Source: Geovibrio ferrireducens (lineage in GTDB: Bacteria; Chrysiogenota; Deferribacteres; Deferribacterales; Geovibrionaceae). From it: a DNA stretch of 64,000 bases. Made by a program: the position numbers and the translations under genes. The stretch's first letter is position 1. Each line of letters begins with the position of its first letter. Below, piece by piece: positions 61,608 to 64,000 of the stretch. The notes beneath the pieces were generated by a model, which saw only the letters and a list, made by a program, of their open reading frames with translations, was not told the origin of the DNA and searched no databases. The stretch is from positions 310,001 to 374,000 of the forward strand of contig NZ_JAJAPB010000002.1 of the NCBI RefSeq assembly GCF_026226615.1, given 5' to 3'.

Positions 61608-64000
61608 TTAATCCGCGTAAAATGGGGTGGTATCTGTGGTGTCCGGCTTTCCGTCACCGTCAGAATCATCGTCAAGCACAAGACCGGACGCAGCTATCTG
61701 CTCAGGAGTTGCGGATGGCAGGAAGAAGTCCGGCTTGCCGTCTTTATCCGTATCAACAAAAGCTATGGAACTGTCGGGGAAGTCATCGTGATTAGCGACA
61801 GCGTAAGCAATATCTTCAATAGCTGAATTTAAATCAGCCGTAGTCTCAAAAAGCTCTCTGGCTTTTTCGTAAGCCAGTTCAACAAGACCGAAATCAGAAT
61901 ATTTTCCGATAACGTATTCATAATGGTTCTTTCTTCCGCTGGCTGTTGTAATTTCCTTAGCAGTGGCCGCGGACAGTTCAAGAACATTTTTCGCTTTTTC
62001 AACCTTTTGAAGATCGTTGTACAGAGATGCCATCATGTTAAGGGCTATCACCTCTTTGGAAGCAAGAGTGTTGTCAACTGTTCCTGTGGGGTGTATACCG
62101 AGACCATACGTGATAGATACATCAATGAGCTCTTCCGCTGCTTCGGTGTCGCCGGTCATCAGCTTGTCTTTCGCCAGAATTCTGTAATAGTCAAATTTAT
62201 CGATCGCAGGGTAAGATGACGTATCAATAAGCAGGTTTTTGGCGTAGACCTCGTTCGCTTTTGCTGTGTTGCCGAGCTCAAGATAATATCTCGCAGCCGC
62301 TGAGTAAGCGTTCGCTTTTGCCACAGAATCAACGCATCCGTCGACGTAGGCGTAAGCCTTGTCAACCATGGCTGCTGCCTTAACCGTATTGCCTAAATCC
62401 ATATAGAGTTCGGCAAGTTTCAGATACCCGCCTTCATAGGCGTATGTATCATACCCTGAACTGGAGTAATTGCCTGCGAGACTGTTTATATATGTGTTGT
62501 AGCTGAGGCTGTTGGTATCGATATATGCCTTAAGCGCATCAAACTTCCCTTCAATATATTCAAGAGCGGCAACGGCAAGCTCAGTATCACCTGCTTCGAT
62601 TGCGGAAAGCGCTATACCGGGGTTGCTTTTATTTACCCCCAGATATAGCCATGAATCGATGTAGTCGCCTATGGAAGTAAAATCGCTTCCTATGGGTATT
62701 GCTGCTTCGTAAAAAGAAACTGCGCTGGCAAAATCTTCCTCAAGAGCCTTTATAAACCCTATACCTTTTGCAGCATTCTTTTTACTGGAAGCAGTGGTAA
62801 TTGTGTCAAGAATGGAAGTTGCCGTATCTTTGCCGCCTGCCCAGTAAAGGTTAACAATTATGTATGCTGTGCTGTTCTGCCAGAAGGTCCTTCCGTCGCC
62901 AACGTCAACAAGTCTTTTAGGCTCATATTTATCGTTGTAATACTGAACTGTTTTCGCCTTGAGTCCCAGAGTCCTGTAGTAGTCAAACGCATTTTTGTAG
63001 TAGCCGTAATGTGTCGCGTATTTCCCGTTTGTCCCTGTGGTCATAAGCGGCATATCTTCAAGAAGAACAAACATATAATCAGCAGCGGCCTCAGCTTTGG
63101 CAAGATCTCCGTCTGCTATATGGGACTCCACAACGGTTTTCTGAGCATTCAGAAGTCTGGTATACCCTGTGCGTTTTGTAGCCTCAACTGATATGTTGTC
63201 AACCTGAGTCTTAAGCCAAGCAGTCAGCCTTTCGGTTTCGTCACTTCTGCCAATTGGCGTAAACTCCTGCGCAATATTGGATACAAGGTTAATTTCGGCC
63301 GCAGTCGGGATATTATCGCCCCTTGCTTCATAGATTAAGCGGAAGAATGATTCCGAAGTCTGAAGAAACGTAAACGCCGCACTGTCATTTCCGTAAACAG
63401 AAGTATATTTGCCTAAGTACATATAAGCTTCGGACTTGCTTATTGATTTGACAAGGAATGCATCCGTGAGTTTTTTTGCTTTATCCAGAAGTCCCATAGA
63501 CGCATATGACTCAATAACCTTGAGGTAAATATAATCGTTTATCTCATCATCAAAAACTTTGTTGATAAGCTTTCTGGCTTTATAATTTTGGTCTATGTTT
63601 GAGCTGAAATAGTAGTTCGCCCTCGCTGTGTTATTGTCTCCGGGCAGGTTTGCAGTCTCAAGAGGTACGTTGACGAACTGCACTCCGCTTTCGCTCATAA
63701 TTGTGCTGAGCGCCGATGCGAAACCGTTTGCAGAGAGAAGAGAAGCAAGCTCCGCATCAAAATCCCCTGATATATAGTTATTATAGTCAACAAAGAAGCT
63801 GTTATTGAAAAGAGCAAACCTTACAGCCTGATAAATCGGGAAGCTTTCAAGAGAGAAGCTTACGCCTGATGTGTTTTCGAGCCCTGCAAGAAGCTTATCC
63901 ACATTTGCAGTATAGGTATCTGAAACAGTGGCAGGCAGATTAGTTACAAGGCTTGAAACGGTTCTTCTGAATATTGCGCTCTTTTCCGCTGCCACCAGCT
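61608..64000 (-). CDS. Large TPR-repeat protein with C-terminal calcium-binding Asp repeats (5' end outside window)
   Basis: At least 795 residues, open to the window edge; the first GTG seen is five bases from the edge and has no ribosome-binding site in view, so the true start lies beyond. Many tetratricopeptide-like helical pairs cover the length (AKLTDAFLVKSISKSEAYMYLGK, YLELGNTAKANEVYAKN). The C terminus has two Asp-rich loops, DTDKDGKPDFF and DDDSDGDGKPDTTD, of the thrombospondin type 3 / calcium-binding class. Such loops fold in calcium-rich compartments, so the protein is probably periplasmic or at the cell surface. Its stop is three bases before the receptor ATG, placing it in the same unit, perhaps as a partner of the receptor. 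Confidence 0.8.
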   Translation of the reverse strand, partial: LVAAEKSAIFRRTVSSLVTNLPATVSDTYTANVDKLLAGLENTSGVSFSLESFPIYQAVRFALFNNSFFVDYNNYISGDFDAELASLLSANGFASALSTIMSESGVQFVNVPLETANLPGDNNTARANYYFSSNIDQNYKARKLINKVFDDEINDYIYLKVIESYASMGLLDKAKKLTDAFLVKSISKSEAYMYLGKYTSVYGNDSAAFTFLQTSESFFRLIYEARGDNIPTAAEINLVSNIAQEFTPIGRSDETERLTAWLKTQVDNISVEATKRTGYTRLLNAQKTVVESHIADGDLAKAEAAADYMFVLLEDMPLMTTGTNGKYATHYGYYKNAFDYYRTLGLKAKTVQYYNDKYEPKRLVDVGDGRTFWQNSTAYIIVNLYWAGGKDTATSILDTITTASSKKNAAKGIGFIKALEEDFASAVSFYEAAIPIGSDFTSIGDYIDSWLYLGVNKSNPGIALSAIEAGDTELAVAALEYIEGKFDALKAYIDTNSLSYNTYINSLAGNYSSSGYDTYAYEGGYLKLAELYMDLGNTVKAAAMVDKAYAYVDGCVDSVAKANAYSAAARYYLELGNTAKANEVYAKNLLIDTSSYPAIDKFDYYRILAKDKLMTGDTEAAEELIDVSITYGLGIHPTGTVDNTLASKEVIALNMMASLYNDLQKVEKAKNVLELSAATAKEITTASGRKNHYEYVIGKYSDFGLVELAYEKARELFETTADLNSAIEDIAYAVANHDDFPDSSIAFVDTDKDGKPDFFLPSATPEQIAASGLVLDDDSDGDGKPDTTDTTPFYAD

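Noticed and set aside
1-64000. CRISPR arrays, insertion sequences, prophage or plasmid genes
   Set aside because: No regularly spaced direct repeats, transposases, integrases or phage structural genes were recognised anywhere in the window.

Overview
The window is a dense bacterial chromosome segment with almost no intergenic DNA. The gene mix (L_180-type NAD-glutamate dehydrogenase, ATP-dependent PEP carboxykinase, NarGHJI with its own cytochrome c, a Vibrio TonB2/TtpC-like energiser, large chemosensory proteins) fits an anaerobic, nitrate-respiring, motile Gram-negative. Family resemblance makes me favour a Deferribacterota-like organism (Geovibrio/Denitrovibrio/Seleniivibrio type). That is an inference from gene content; no marker gene was aligned.

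Layout. 1-9.4 kb, minus strand: NAD-glutamate dehydrogenase, then a housekeeping unit reading HNH protein > alaS > CoA-type NUDIX hydrolase > cheX. 9.3-19.3 kb, mostly plus strand: pckA with a clear promoter and terminator; a GntR/UTRA regulator divergent from a fumarase/aspartase-superfamily lyase and a DASS anion transporter, with a perfect 19-bp palindrome between them; a DUF1847 protein; a small membrane protein (minus strand); an orphan OppF-type ATPase; cysS; and a ThiF/HesA-type E1-like enzyme. 19.3-34.3 kb, minus strand: one 13-gene chemosensory operon, parA > short hsp70 > soluble receptor with two signalling hairpins around a zinc-binding CZB domain > triple-CheW > cheB > STAS > cheY > HEAT > cheR > cheY > cheA > receiver > CheZ-motif coiled-coil protein. 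34.5 kb: tRNA-Arg(CCU). 34.6-42.9 kb, minus strand: nitrate respiration, narC-like cytochrome > narG > narH > narJ > narI > narK > PAS, behind a textbook FNR box.

43.1-64 kb, minus strand: 16 consecutive genes whose junctions never exceed about 10 nt and mostly overlap. They read TPR/calcium-repeat protein (runs off the window) > TonB-dependent receptor > ABC ATPase > ABC membrane protein > DUF4857-like protein > DUF3450 > TtpC > ExbB > ExbD > TonB > TPR protein > periplasmic M16 zinc protease > YejA > YejB > YejE > YejF.

Two systems stand out. (1) The 16-gene unit contains every step for taking a polypeptide across the outer membrane, cutting it in the periplasm and importing the fragments. 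It resembles in logic the Fus (ferredoxin uptake) system of Pectobacterium, but with its own TonB2-type motor and a peptide ABC importer in one transcription unit. (2) The chemosensory operon combines a DosM-like double-headed receptor, a ParA ATPase (compare PpfA of Rhodobacter), a lidless Hsp70 and a candidate DxxxQ phosphatase. It is plausibly a self-contained cytoplasmic, partitioned chemosensory array. Both interpretations are inferences from domain content and gene order.
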